From Aquimonas sp041395245 (GTDB lineage Bacteria; Pseudomonadota; Gammaproteobacteria; Xanthomonadales; Xanthomonadaceae): a stretch of DNA of 64,000 nt. The stretch spans positions 124,001 to 188,000 of the forward strand of contig JAWLAY010000007.1 in the NCBI GenBank assembly GCA_041395245.1. The letters run 5' to 3'. Shown here in pieces: positions 1-8,593 of this stretch (position 1 is its first letter; each line of letters opens with the position of its first letter). The notes beneath the pieces were generated by a model. The model searched no databases and was not told the origin of the DNA. It saw only the letters and a program-made list of their open reading frames with translations. Position numbers and translations under genes: made by a program.

Positions 1-1496
1 GCAGCCTGCAACGCCTGCAGGCCGAACCGGTGCCCGCGCCACCCACGCTGCCGCCGATTGAACCGCAGGGTTTCGTTGGCTGGACCACGCTGGCGCTCGA
101 CCTGCCGCAATTCGTGGCGACCCCCGATCCGGCGCAGACCGAGCGACATCTTGCCCTGCTGGCGCAGCACTTCCAGTTGTTGCGAGCCGCGGCAGAAGAC
201 GTCGGTGGACTGCTGTTGAGCACGCAGGGACGGCAGTGGGTGTGGGGCTTTGCCGAGCTCAAGGACGCACTGCGTTGCATACACGCATTGGCGACCTCGC
301 GGCTTGGCACCAAACCGGCGATGGCCATGGCGCAGGGCGATCTGTTCCGTGCCGCGCTCGATGCGCAGCAGGCGCAGTGGTTGGGCAAACCGCTGGCGAT
401 GGCGCAGCGCCTGTTGGTCGACAGTGCGCCGGGTATGGTTCTGCTGGCCCCCGAAGCGGCGGCTGCGTGCCGGGACGGGCTGGGCGACAAAGCCGTGTCG
501 GTCGCCACCGGCGCATTGAGCGGCAAGCGTTTTCATGCGCTGCAGACCACCGGCGAGGAAGTTCGTGTCGCACTGGCCCTGCTTCCCGCTCGCCCGGAAA
601 CGATTGCAGACCCGCAGAAGACCGTCATTACGCCCGCCAGCGGCGCGGCGTTGACGCGCGGGGGCACCGTGCGGTTGCAACCCGGCAGCCTGTTTGCGCG
701 GCGTTACGACATCGAAGCGGTGCTTGGCAGCGGTGGAATGGGCATGGTCTACCGGGCGCGTGATCGCGAATTGAAGGACGTGGTTGCACTGAAGACCTTG
801 CGGCCCGACGCGATGCTCGACATCGAGCATCTCGAGCGCTTCAAGAGCGAGCTGAAACTGGCCCGCAGCATCAGTCACCCGAACGTTCTGCGCACCTACG
901 ATTTCGGTCAGGCCGAAGGACTGCCCTTCATTTCGATGGAATACGTGCGCGGCATGACCTTGCGCTATCTGTTGCAGCAGCCCGAAAAGGTGCCGTATTC
1001 GGCTGCCTTGCGTCTGGCGCGCCAACTCTGTGCTGGCCTCGCCGCTGCCCACGAGGTCGGTGTGCTGCATCGGGACATCAAGCCGGAGAATCTCATCATC
1101 GACCCACAAGGTCATCTCAAGCTGATGGACTTCGGCATTGCGCGACAGAGCGCGCGCAGCTCGGGACTGACCCAGCAGGGCATGTTCGTTGGCACGCCAG
1201 ACTACGCCGCACCCGAGCAACTGATGGGCGAGGAAGTCGACGCGCGTGCCGATCTGTATGCGGTGGGCATCACCCTGTGCGAACTGTTCTGTGGCAGCTT
1301 GCCGTTCAAGCGCGGCAACAGCACCGAGGTGATGTTGGCGCATCTGCAGGAAGATCCTCAGTTGCCATCGCAGTTGTGGCCAGAAATTCCGCCACCCTTG
1401 GAGAAGATCCTGCTGCGCTGTCTGGAGCGCCAGCGCACGCAGCGCTACGCCAGTGCGAATGCACTGTTGCAAGACCTTGCGGAGCTGCGTGCATGA
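1..1496 (+). CDS. Ser/Thr protein kinase with N-terminal cyclase-like domain (5' partial)
   Basis: The frame is open to the window edge, so the true start lies upstream; the first in-window candidate is GTG at 30, and residues are counted from there. Residues about 10-190 resemble a degenerate class III adenylate/guanylate cyclase domain: a GG-x-L-L-ST-QGRQWVWGF stretch, a small-residue MAMAQGDLF segment and a WLGKPLAMAQRLL segment correspond to its core strands, but the metal-binding aspartates are not evident. A complete Hanks-type kinase follows from about 225 to 488: glycine loop GSGGMG (232-237), VALK lysine (about 254), HRDIKPEN (about 346), DFGIAR (about 368) and GTPDYAAPEQL (about 388). 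There is no C-terminal membrane or PASTA domain. The stop overlaps the next start by ATGA, so the porin is translationally coupled. Kinase call firm; cyclase-like call is my alignment by eye. Confidence 0.88.
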   Translation, partial: SLQRLQAEPVPAPPTLPPIEPQGFVGWTTLALDLPQFVATPDPAQTERHLALLAQHFQLLRAAAEDVGGLLLSTQGRQWVWGFAELKDALRCIHALATSRLGTKPAMAMAQGDLFRAALDAQQAQWLGKPLAMAQRLLVDSAPGMVLLAPEAAAACRDGLGDKAVSVATGALSGKRFHALQTTGEEVRVALALLPARPETIADPQKTVITPASGAALTRGGTVRLQPGSLFARRYDIEAVLGSGGMGMVYRARDRELKDVVALKTLRPDAMLDIEHLERFKSELKLARSISHPNVLRTYDFGQAEGLPFISMEYVRGMTLRYLLQQPEKVPYSAALRLARQLCAGLAAAHEVGVLHRDIKPENLIIDPQGHLKLMDFGIARQSARSSGLTQQGMFVGTPDYAAPEQLMGEEVDARADLYAVGITLCELFCGSLPFKRGNSTEVMLAHLQEDPQLPSQLWPEIPPPLEKILLRCLERQRTQRYASANALLQDLAELRA

Positions 1497-2524
1497 CGTG
1501 TCGCTGGCTGACGGGCCTGCTGAGCCTGGTGGTCTTGCCCGCCGCGGCGCAATCCGGCTTCAGCGCCGACCTGCGTCTGCGTGCGGAACACACCGATGTG
1601 CCGAATCGTGCGCTGCTGCAGCGTGAGCGTGGCGGTGCGCGCCTGCAGTGGGATGGCCTTTGGGGCGACACGGTCGAATATGGCGCCGGTCTGCGCCTTG
1701 CCTTCGGCAGCGATGCCAATGCCGACAATGGCATCAATCTGGATAACCAGCGTTCCGATGCGGTGGAACTGGATCGCGCCTTCGTGCGCGGACGCTGGGG
1801 TGAAGCGCACACCTGGACCGTGGGTCGGGATGTCCTGCCGATGGCGCTCAGTCCCTTGCTCTGGGACCAGGATCTGCGGCCCACCGGACTGAGTGCCGAC
1901 TTGCGCTGGAGCGTGCGCGACTTTGACGGCGTGCAACTGACACTGGGTGCCTTCGAACCCGGTTTGCGGGTGGGCAGCGACGCGCGTCTGAGCGGAGTGC
2001 AGTTGGCGTATCGCTGGCGCGAAGGTGCGCCCTGGCGCATGAGTCTGCTGCTCAGCCTGCTGCACTTCGATCATCTCGATGCGCTGCCGTCCGATGGTCT
2101 GGCGCGCACCAATCGGGTCGTCGGTGGACGCTTGCTCAGCGACTATCGGCTGCGCGATGTGCAGTGGATCGGACACGGCGAGATGGCGGGTCAAGCGCTG
2201 CAGTTACGCATCGATTGGGTGGTGAATCAGGGCGCTGACGACCACAACGAGGCCGCGCGTGTCGCCCTGCAATGGGGTGATCGCAAACAGGCGCGCGGGT
2301 GGGAAGTCGGTGTCGCCCAGCAGCGCCAGCAACGCGATGCGGTGCTCGCCGCCGCCAGCGATGATGACTGGTGGTTCCACAGCTTCACCCGTGGCGGCAT
2401 GCTCTGGCTGGGCTACGGCCTCAACGAACGCTGGTCCTTTCGTCTGGCGGGATTCCGTGAGCGGCGGGACGATACGAGCCAGCACGCACAGCGGGTTCTG
2501 CTGGATCTGGAAGCGCGCTGGTAG
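1493..2524 (+). CDS. Outer-membrane beta-barrel protein (alginate-export/porin-like)
   Basis: The 343-residue product begins with a signal peptide (MTCRWLTGLLSLVVLPAAAQ, cleavage after AQ) and continues with ADLRLRAEHTD, the opening typical of AlgE-like alginate-export family barrels. The rest is alternating polar/aromatic strands with many R, D and W residues, ending in LLDLEARW; a terminal aromatic residue is usual for BAM-assembled barrels. ATG at 1493 is chosen because it overlaps the kinase stop (ATGA) and gives a clean signal peptide; longer in-frame starts lie inside the kinase gene. Likely function: outer-membrane channel or barrel of unknown substrate, co-expressed with the kinase. 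The family assignment is moderate and the substrate cannot be read from sequence. Confidence 0.75.
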   Translation: MTCRWLTGLLSLVVLPAAAQSGFSADLRLRAEHTDVPNRALLQRERGGARLQWDGLWGDTVEYGAGLRLAFGSDANADNGINLDNQRSDAVELDRAFVRGRWGEAHTWTVGRDVLPMALSPLLWDQDLRPTGLSADLRWSVRDFDGVQLTLGAFEPGLRVGSDARLSGVQLAYRWREGAPWRMSLLLSLLHFDHLDALPSDGLARTNRVVGGRLLSDYRLRDVQWIGHGEMAGQALQLRIDWVVNQGADDHNEAARVALQWGDRKQARGWEVGVAQQRQQRDAVLAAASDDDWWFHSFTRGGMLWLGYGLNERWSFRLAGFRERRDDTSQHAQRVLLDLEARW

Positions 2525-2529
2525 GACGT

Positions 2530-3306
2530 TCACCAAGGGATCGGTTGTCCATCCCAAGCGAGAAAGCGCCCGTTGTCGTCGTTCTGCAAACTGGCGATGA
2601 CACGCAAGAGATGCGCTGCCGACTGCGTCGCTGTAAACAGGCGATCCGCAGCGACGTTGGCTTTGAAAGGCGCCGCGAGCGGGGTATCAACGGTTCCCGG
2701 ATGCAGACTGACGACACGCAGATTGGGCTGACTGCGGCGTACTTCGATCGAGAGCGTTCGGAACAACTGGTTCTGCGCGGCCTTCGAGGCGCGATAGCTG
2801 TACCAGCCGCCCAGCGCGTTGTCGCCGATGGAGCCCACGCGTGCCGAGATCGCGGCGATCACACCGGCAGATGCGTGTTTGAAGCTTGGCAGCAAGGCTT
2901 GCGTGAGCAGAATCGGGGCGAAGGCATTGATCTGCAGCAGTTGCATCAGCGCCGTCTCGTTGAGTTGTGCCAGCGACTTCTCTGGACGAATGCTCGGCGC
3001 ATGCAGCAAGCCCGCGGCATGGATCAGCAGGTGCAGGCGCGGGGTGTGCGCCGTGATCCGGGCAACACCGGTCGCGCGCGACGTCGCGTCGGTAACGTCC
3101 ATCGCACAGCGCAACAAGCGATCACCGTGTTCGCGCTGCAGCGCGTGCAAGGCATCGGACTGTTCGGCACGGCGTGAGATGGCGCAGACGCTTGCGACCT
3201 GCGGGTGCGCGAGCAGCTGGGTGACTAGCGCCAGCCCGATTCCACTGCTGGCACCCGTTACCACCACCTGCGCAGGCTCGGAAAGTCCTTCGATCAGCAT
3301 GCTCAT
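2530..3306 (-). CDS. Short-chain dehydrogenase/reductase (CsgA-like SDR)
   Basis: A 258-residue classical SDR. The Rossmann glycine motif TGASSGIG is at 17-24, the NAAG-like HAAG at about 96-99, the catalytic serine region ISARVG at about 153-158 and the YxxxK pair is Y171/K175 (YRASK). The C-terminus (NDDNGRFLAWDGQPIPW) resembles the CsgA/C-factor-like SDR subgroup. The start is ATG at 3306, with GAGG eight bases upstream. It lies downstream of the ABC fusion on the same strand with a 90-base gap and faces the porin gene convergently. It should reduce a carbonyl or oxidise an alcohol with NAD(P); the substrate is not inferable. Confidence 0.88.
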   Translation of the reverse strand: MSMLIEGLSEPAQVVVTGASSGIGLALVTQLLAHPQVASVCAISRRAEQSDALHALQREHGDRLLRCAMDVTDATSRATGVARITAHTPRLHLLIHAAGLLHAPSIRPEKSLAQLNETALMQLLQINAFAPILLTQALLPSFKHASAGVIAAISARVGSIGDNALGGWYSYRASKAAQNQLFRTLSIEVRRSQPNLRVVSLHPGTVDTPLAAPFKANVAADRLFTATQSAAHLLRVIASLQNDDNGRFLAWDGQPIPW

Positions 3307-3396
3307 GTGTGCGCCTCGACATCACTGAAAGCCAAGGGTGCGCCGGCGGAGCTGAAGAAATCGCGATGGCACGCAACGTCGTGTCGTCAGCAGGAA

Positions 3397-5790
3397 TCAC
3401 AGCCTTGTCGGCGCATGCGCGAGGAGTTGCCCATCGCGCATCCACAGCGTGCGCTGTGCGATGGCCGAGGCCGCTTGTGGATCGTGGGTAATGAACAGCA
3501 GCGCGAGGCCGCGCGCGGCCTGCAGCGATTGCAGCAACAGCAGCAATTGCTGGCGGTGGATGGCATCCAGTGCGGAGACGGCTTCGTCGCAGATCAGCAC
3601 ACTCGGTTCGAGCGCGAGTGCGCGGGCGATGGCGATGCGTTGACGTTGTCCGCCGGAGAACGCGTGCGGAAAGCGTGTCAGCGCGTCGGCGTCCATGCCG
3701 ACTGCCGTCAGCAGTTCGACCAAGGGCTCGACCTGTGTCGACAAGCCGTGCAGTCGGCGTGGCTCGCGCAGCAGGTCGAGCACGCGCTGGCGCGGATCGA
3801 GCGAGGCAAACGGGTCCTGGAACACCATCTGCACCTGGCGTCGCTGCACGCGCGTCCAGCGTTCGCCGAGCCGTTCGCCTTGCAAACGCACTTCGCCCTG
3901 ACGTTGGCCCGCATGCAGCCCGAGCAGGGCGCGCACCAGACTGCTCTTGCCGCTGCCTGATCGCCCCAGTAAGGCCAGGCATTCGCCACGCCGCAACTGC
4001 AGGGAAACGTTCTGCAACGCAAACCCCGATTGACCCGGATAGCGCAGGCTCAGATCGCGCACATCGAGAATCGGTTCGGCGCTTTCCCGTTGCATTGCCA
4101 GCGGCTGCATGCCGTGCAGATGCGTAGCGGCCAGCAGTTCGCTTCCGTACGCGCTGATCGGTGCATCGAAGAATGCCGCGCGCGGCTGTGCCTCGATTAC
4201 GCGACCGTCTCTGAGCAGCAGCACGCGGTCGCTGATGTCCTGCATCTCGCTCAGATCGTGACCGATGAACAACAGCGCCAACCCCTCTTCGCGGCGCAGT
4301 CGATTGAGCAGATCGAGAATGCCGCGCCTCGTCTCGCGGTCGAGCGCGCTGGTGGCTTCGTCGCAGATCAGCAGACAGGGTTCGGCAGCCAAGGCGAGGG
4401 CAAGCATCACCCGTTGTCGCTGTCCACCGGACAACTGATGCGCGAACGCGCTGCCGAGGTGGGCGAGATGCGCCAGATCCACTTGCTGCAATGCACGCTG
4501 CCAGTCGGCGTCGCGCGCAGGCAGATCATGCTGATGACGGACTTCCCGCCATTGCGATGCGATGCGCCGGAGTGGGTGCAGACTGGCCAGCGGGTCCTGA
4601 AACACCAGCCCGATACGCCGTCCGCGCCAACGTGCCAGCGTGTTGGCCGCCAGCGCGGAGTCGAGTGGGATCTGCGTGCCATCGAGTTGCAGCGCACCGC
4701 TTGCCCGCAGTCCGGTCGGCAGCAATCCGCACAACGCCAGCGCAGTGAGACTCTTGCCCGAGCCGGACTCACCCATCACGCCGAGACACTCGCCTGCGGT
4801 GATGGCAAATGACAGCGGACCCACCTGTCCGCCCTGCGGTAAGGCAATGCGCAGGTCGCGTACCTGCAGCAGTGCGCCCGGATCGTCGTCGTCGGCGTGC
4901 GCGGTGGTCGGCGCGGCAGAGGTTTCCAAGCGCGCCTCGGGGTCGCCCTCGGAGTGTTGCAGGCGCGGGTCCAGCGCATCGCGCAGGGCATCACCTAGAT
5001 GCTGGAACAAGGCTAGCGTCAGGGCCAGCAAGCAGGCCGGAAACAGCAAAGTCCAGGGCGCGAAATCGAGTTCCTGCGCACCCTCGCTGAGCAGGCCGCC
5101 GAGTCCACTGGCGGGCTCCTCCAATCCGAGACCCAGAAAGCCGAGAAAACTCTCGATCAGGATCGCGTTGGCGGCGATCACACCTGCGTAAACCAGCGCG
5201 AGCGGCAGCAGATTCGGCAACAGATGATCGCGCAGTAGCGCAAACGTGCCCGCGCCCGCCATCCGCGCCGCCAACACGAAGGGCTGCTCGCGCAGACGTG
5301 CCGCTTCGGCGCGGACCAGCCGCGCCAGATCGATCCAGGCGTAACCGCCAATCGCGAGCAGGAGCAGCCACAGCGAGCGATCAAACAGTGCCAGCAGCAG
5401 TACCACGATGAGCAGGAAGGGCAGTGCGGAGATCACATCCAGCGCGCGCATCAGCCATCGCTCGCGGCGACCGCCCCACAAGCCCGCCGCCGCGCCGTAG
5501 AACAGACCGATCAGCAGAGCGAGGGCGGTTGCCAACACGCCGATCAACAGCGACATGCGCAGGCCCAGCAGACTGCGCACCAGCACATCGCGACCGATGG
5601 CATCGGTGCCAAACCAGTGCGTCAGCGAGGGTGCCTGCGAGGGCGAATCCCAATCCGGACGCCAAGCGCGATCCGCGCCCGCCATTTCGGGACCGACGAG
5701 ACTGATCAGTGCCAGCAACAGCAAGCCCCACAGCAGACGGCGAACTGGGCGCGGCAGGGCGACGAGGCGGGCAAACGGTGCAGAGAACAT
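3397..5790 (-). CDS. ABC transporter permease-ATPase-ATPase fusion (OppC/DppC-OppD-OppF-like)
   Basis: A single 797-residue chain carries three modules normally encoded by separate genes. Residues 1-270 are an OppC/DppC-type inner-membrane permease: TM helix at about 18-35, several helices at 75-140 and 190-265, and a cytoplasmic EAA-type loop near 170-195. Residues about 305-560 form the first ATPase: Walker A GESGSGKS at about 340, signature LSGGQRQR at about 453, Walker B LLICDEATSALD at about 474. Residues about 570-797 form the second: GRSGSGKSS at about 609, signature FSGGQRQR at about 711, Walker B VLICDEAVSALD. An acidic linker (AHADDDDPG) joins permease to ATPase. The family imports peptides, nickel or related solutes. 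No OppB-like permease or binding protein lies adjacent, so partners must be elsewhere. Frame is continuous and motifs are intact. Confidence 0.9.
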   Translation of the reverse strand: MFSAPFARLVALPRPVRRLLWGLLLLALISLVGPEMAGADRAWRPDWDSPSQAPSLTHWFGTDAIGRDVLVRSLLGLRMSLLIGVLATALALLIGLFYGAAAGLWGGRRERWLMRALDVISALPFLLIVVLLLALFDRSLWLLLLAIGGYAWIDLARLVRAEAARLREQPFVLAARMAGAGTFALLRDHLLPNLLPLALVYAGVIAANAILIESFLGFLGLGLEEPASGLGGLLSEGAQELDFAPWTLLFPACLLALTLALFQHLGDALRDALDPRLQHSEGDPEARLETSAAPTTAHADDDDPGALLQVRDLRIALPQGGQVGPLSFAITAGECLGVMGESGSGKSLTALALCGLLPTGLRASGALQLDGTQIPLDSALAANTLARWRGRRIGLVFQDPLASLHPLRRIASQWREVRHQHDLPARDADWQRALQQVDLAHLAHLGSAFAHQLSGGQRQRVMLALALAAEPCLLICDEATSALDRETRRGILDLLNRLRREEGLALLFIGHDLSEMQDISDRVLLLRDGRVIEAQPRAAFFDAPISAYGSELLAATHLHGMQPLAMQRESAEPILDVRDLSLRYPGQSGFALQNVSLQLRRGECLALLGRSGSGKSSLVRALLGLHAGQRQGEVRLQGERLGERWTRVQRRQVQMVFQDPFASLDPRQRVLDLLREPRRLHGLSTQVEPLVELLTAVGMDADALTRFPHAFSGGQRQRIAIARALALEPSVLICDEAVSALDAIHRQQLLLLLQSLQAARGLALLFITHDPQAASAIAQRTLWMRDGQLLAHAPTRL

Positions 5791-5907
5791 GCCGCACAGA
5801 ATACGGGCCGCTTGCTTCGGCGGGTGGCGCTGAGCGCGATCAAAACGCGATGAGGTTGCGCGCGCCTACACTATGCCCCTGTTGGTACCGTTTTCCGGAG
5901 TGACCCG

Positions 5908-6903
5908 ATGAGCTTCCCGAACACCCGTCTGCGGCGCATGCGGCGCGATGACTTTTCGCGTCGGCTGATGCGCGAGCATGTTTTGACAGCGGACGACCTG
6001 ATCCTGCCGACCTTTGTGCTGGAAGGCAGTGGGCAGCGCGAGGACATCGCCTCGATGCCCGGCGTGCAACGACTGTCGATCGATTTGCTGCTGGAACTGG
6101 CGGCTGAAGCCGTGGAGCTGGGCATTCCGGCGCTGGCGCTGTTTCCGGTCACGCCCGCGTCGGCGAAGTCACTGGACGCGGCGGAGGCCTTCAATCCCGA
6201 CGGTCTGGCACAACGCGCCGTCCGCGCGCTGAAAGCACGCTTTCCGCAGTTGGGCGTGATCACCGACGTCGCGCTCGATCCGTTCACCACACACGGTCAG
6301 GATGGGCTGATCGATGCCAATGGCTACGTGATGAATGACGAGACCATCGCGGTGCTGGTCAAGCAGGCGCTGTCGCATGCCGAGGCCGGTGCCGATGTCG
6401 TCGCACCTTCCGACATGATGGATGGCCGCATCGGTGCGATACGTGCCGCGTTGGAAGCGGCAGGTCATATCCATACCCGCATCCTGGCCTATTCGGCCAA
6501 GTACGCCAGCGCCTTCTATGGCCCGTTCCGCGATGCGGTGGGCAGCGCGGGCAATCTGGGCAAAGGCAACAAATACACCTACCAGATGGACCCGGCCAAC
6601 GGTGACGAAGCCTTGCGCGAGGTCGAACTCGATCTGGCCGAAGGTGCCGACATGGTGATGGTCAAGCCGGGCATGCCCTACCTCGACGTCGTGCAGCGCG
6701 TGAAGTCGCGCTTCGGCGCGCCGACCTTCGTCTATCAGGTCAGCGGCGAATACGCGATGCTCAAGGCGGCGGCTCAGAACGGCTGGCTGGACGAGCGCGC
6801 GGTGGTGCTGGAGTCGTTGCTGGGCTTCAAACGCGCCGGTGCCGATGCCATCTTGTCCTACTACGCACTGGCCGCCGCGCGCTGGCTGCGAGACAGTCAC
6901 TGA
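5908..6903 (+). CDS. hemB: Delta-aminolevulinic acid dehydratase (porphobilinogen synthase)
   Basis: This enzyme condenses two 5-aminolevulinate molecules to porphobilinogen in cytosolic tetrapyrrole synthesis. The 331-residue product has normal length. The Schiff-base lysines are visible as K198 (YSAKYAS) and K253 (MVKPGMPYLD). The metal site reads DVALDPFTTHGQDG (120-133): the cysteines of zinc-type enzymes are replaced by A and D, as in the magnesium-dependent Pseudomonas-type HemB. ATG at 5908 follows GGAGTGACCCG. It is divergent from the ABC fusion and followed after 56 bases by aroE, so the two may share a transcript. Confidence 0.97.
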   Translation: MSFPNTRLRRMRRDDFSRRLMREHVLTADDLILPTFVLEGSGQREDIASMPGVQRLSIDLLLELAAEAVELGIPALALFPVTPASAKSLDAAEAFNPDGLAQRAVRALKARFPQLGVITDVALDPFTTHGQDGLIDANGYVMNDETIAVLVKQALSHAEAGADVVAPSDMMDGRIGAIRAALEAAGHIHTRILAYSAKYASAFYGPFRDAVGSAGNLGKGNKYTYQMDPANGDEALREVELDLAEGADMVMVKPGMPYLDVVQRVKSRFGAPTFVYQVSGEYAMLKAAAQNGWLDERAVVLESLLGFKRAGADAILSYYALAAARWLRDSH

Positions 6904-6959
6904 TCCCGTACATTCACCGTTTCCAGGCCCTGCGGCCAAGCCCCTGTTGAGGAATGACC

Positions 6960-7802
6960 ATGCGTCAGCATTTCGCCGTCTTCGGCCAGCCCATCGCGCA
7001 CTCCCTGTCGCCCTTCATCCATGCCGAATTCGGCAAGCAATGCGGCATTGAGCTGGACTATGTCGCCATCGAAGCCTCGCCAGAAGATTTCCCCACGGCC
7101 GTGGCGGCCTTCCGTGCGGCGGGTGGTCGCGGCGCCAACATCACGCTGCCGCACAAGCAAGCCGCCTATGCGCTGTGCAAGGAAGTCAGTGAATACGCCT
7201 TCAACGTTGGCGCGGTGAATACGCTGATGTGGCAGGACGACGGCTGGATGGGCTGCAATACCGATGGCGTCGGACTGATCGTCGACCTCACCGAGCGCGA
7301 ACGGCTCGATCTGCGTGGACGCCGTTGCTTGATGCTGGGGGCCGGTGGTGCCGCGCGGGGCGTGGTGCCCGCGATGCTGGAAGCCGGTGTGGCCGAACTC
7401 ATCATCGTCAATCGCACCGCGGCGCGTGCCGATGAATTGGTCGATGCGGTCGGCGTGCCGGATCGGGTCAAGTCACGTTACTGGGAAGACCTCGCCGCAC
7501 TGGGCGATTTCGAACTGATCATCAACGCCACGGCCGCTGGGCATCAGACCACGGTGATGGATCTGCCGTTCTCGTTGCTGTCGCCGCGTTGTCTGGCGGT
7601 GGATCTGAGCTATGGCAAGGCCGCCATTCCGTTTCTCTCTTGGGCCAAGGCGGGACAGTGCGATCACGCCGTCGATGGCCTCGGCATGCTGGTTGAGCAG
7701 GCGGCCGAGAGTTTTCTGCGCTGGCACGGTGTGCGACCGCAAACCGATGAGGTCTACGCGACCCTGCGCGCCAGGCAGGACGCGCTGATCAGCGCCGACT
7801 GA
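6960..7802 (+). CDS. aroE: Shikimate dehydrogenase
   Basis: AroE reduces 3-dehydroshikimate to shikimate with NADPH in the shikimate pathway. Motifs: substrate-binding SLSPFIH (15-21), catalytic K66 in NITLPHKQ, N100/D102 in CNTDG, the Rossmann loop GAGGAARG (127-134), the NATAAG loop and DLSYG near the C-terminus. The product is 280 residues, normal length. Two in-frame ATGs exist at 6954 and 6960. GAGGA at 6949-6953 abuts the first but sits six bases before the second, so 6960 is preferred. Confidence 0.96.
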   Translation: MRQHFAVFGQPIAHSLSPFIHAEFGKQCGIELDYVAIEASPEDFPTAVAAFRAAGGRGANITLPHKQAAYALCKEVSEYAFNVGAVNTLMWQDDGWMGCNTDGVGLIVDLTERERLDLRGRRCLMLGAGGAARGVVPAMLEAGVAELIIVNRTAARADELVDAVGVPDRVKSRYWEDLAALGDFELIINATAAGHQTTVMDLPFSLLSPRCLAVDLSYGKAAIPFLSWAKAGQCDHAVDGLGMLVEQAAESFLRWHGVRPQTDEVYATLRARQDALISAD

Positions 7803-7812
7803 TCCGTACCTA

Positions 7813-8064
7813 ATGGACTGCCGCGCCCACTGCGCCGCCTGCTGCATCGCGCCGAGCATCAGCAGTCCCATTCCAGGCATGCCCCACGGCAAACCCGCGG
7901 GCGTGCCTTGCATCCAGCTCGACGAGCAACTCCGCTGCCGAATCTTCGGCCAACCCGACCGCCCCGCCGTCTGTGCCTCGCTGCGTCCCAATCCCGAGAT
8001 GTGCGGCACGGACCGGGAAGCGGCACTGACGATGTTGGGTCGGTTGGAGGTGTTGACGGGGTGA
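7813..8064 (+). CDS. YkgJ-family cysteine-cluster protein
   Basis: An 83-residue protein with CRAHCAACC at the N-terminus, a middle cysteine pair (PCIQLDEQLRC) and two C-terminal cysteines (AVCASL and MCGTD). This arrangement is typical of the YkgJ/CxxCxxxxC family, predicted to bind iron-sulfur or zinc. It begins 11 bases after the aroE stop and probably belongs to the same transcript. No enzyme activity is established for the family, so the role stays unknown. A PIN-domain gene converges on it from the other strand. Confidence 0.8.
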   Translation: MDCRAHCAACCIAPSISSPIPGMPHGKPAGVPCIQLDEQLRCRIFGQPDRPAVCASLRPNPEMCGTDREAALTMLGRLEVLTG

Positions 8065-8083
8065 GGTGCTTTGTAGTCGCTAC

Positions 8084-8593
8084 TCAGCGAAACGTAGCGA
8101 GTGCCTTTTCGGCCTCCGACCAAGGCAGCCGTCGTTTGCCAGACTTCATTCGGTCAAGCGCCTTGAAGGCGTCGTCGACTGACAGCAGCTGGTTCTCGAT
8201 CATGGCGCACAGCAGCCCAATGGTGCCCATGACGTTGACCTGCTCCTTGTTGGCAACAACCCGCAAATTGGCGTCGCCGGTCAGCAAAGTGCAAGTCTCT
8301 TGCTTCGCAAGCGCCAGTGCCAAGTAGTCGTTGTGACTGGGCTTGGGGCCGTTATTGGCGGGAAGCAGATGGTTGTGCTGGCTTGGCAACTGCTCGGCAT
8401 ACGCCACGAACTCGCCGCTGACCTCCATGACCTGCAAGCCCAGGTCTTCAAGGCCAGGGCTGCCCGGTTCAATTTCTTCGTAGTACAGCAGATCAGGGAT
8501 GCCGAACTGCATCGGAAGCTGGAAGAGCGTCTCCATCAATGCTCCCGCTTCCATATCGATCAGGATGTTCGCATCACTGATGAGCAACCGCAT
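8084..8593 (-). CDS. PIN-domain ribonuclease, probable toxin
   Basis: A 169-residue PIN-fold protein. The acidic metal-binding residues of the fold are visible: D7 (ISDANILID), an acidic cluster at 39-42 (EEIE), D89 (SHNDYLALALAK) and D107 (LTGDANL). PIN toxins are Mg-dependent endoribonucleases. The ORF overlaps the 3' end of the Xre-ImmA gene by 20 bases (8574-8593), so the toxin is translated after, and coupled to, its presumed partner. The gene order HTH-peptidase then PIN matches predicted type II toxin-antitoxin pairs. Toxicity is inferred from fold and context only. Confidence 0.82.
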   Translation of the reverse strand: MRLLISDANILIDMEAGALMETLFQLPMQFGIPDLLYYEEIEPGSPGLEDLGLQVMEVSGEFVAYAEQLPSQHNHLLPANNGPKPSHNDYLALALAKQETCTLLTGDANLRVVANKEQVNVMGTIGLLCAMIENQLLSVDDAFKALDRMKSGKRRLPWSEAEKALATFR

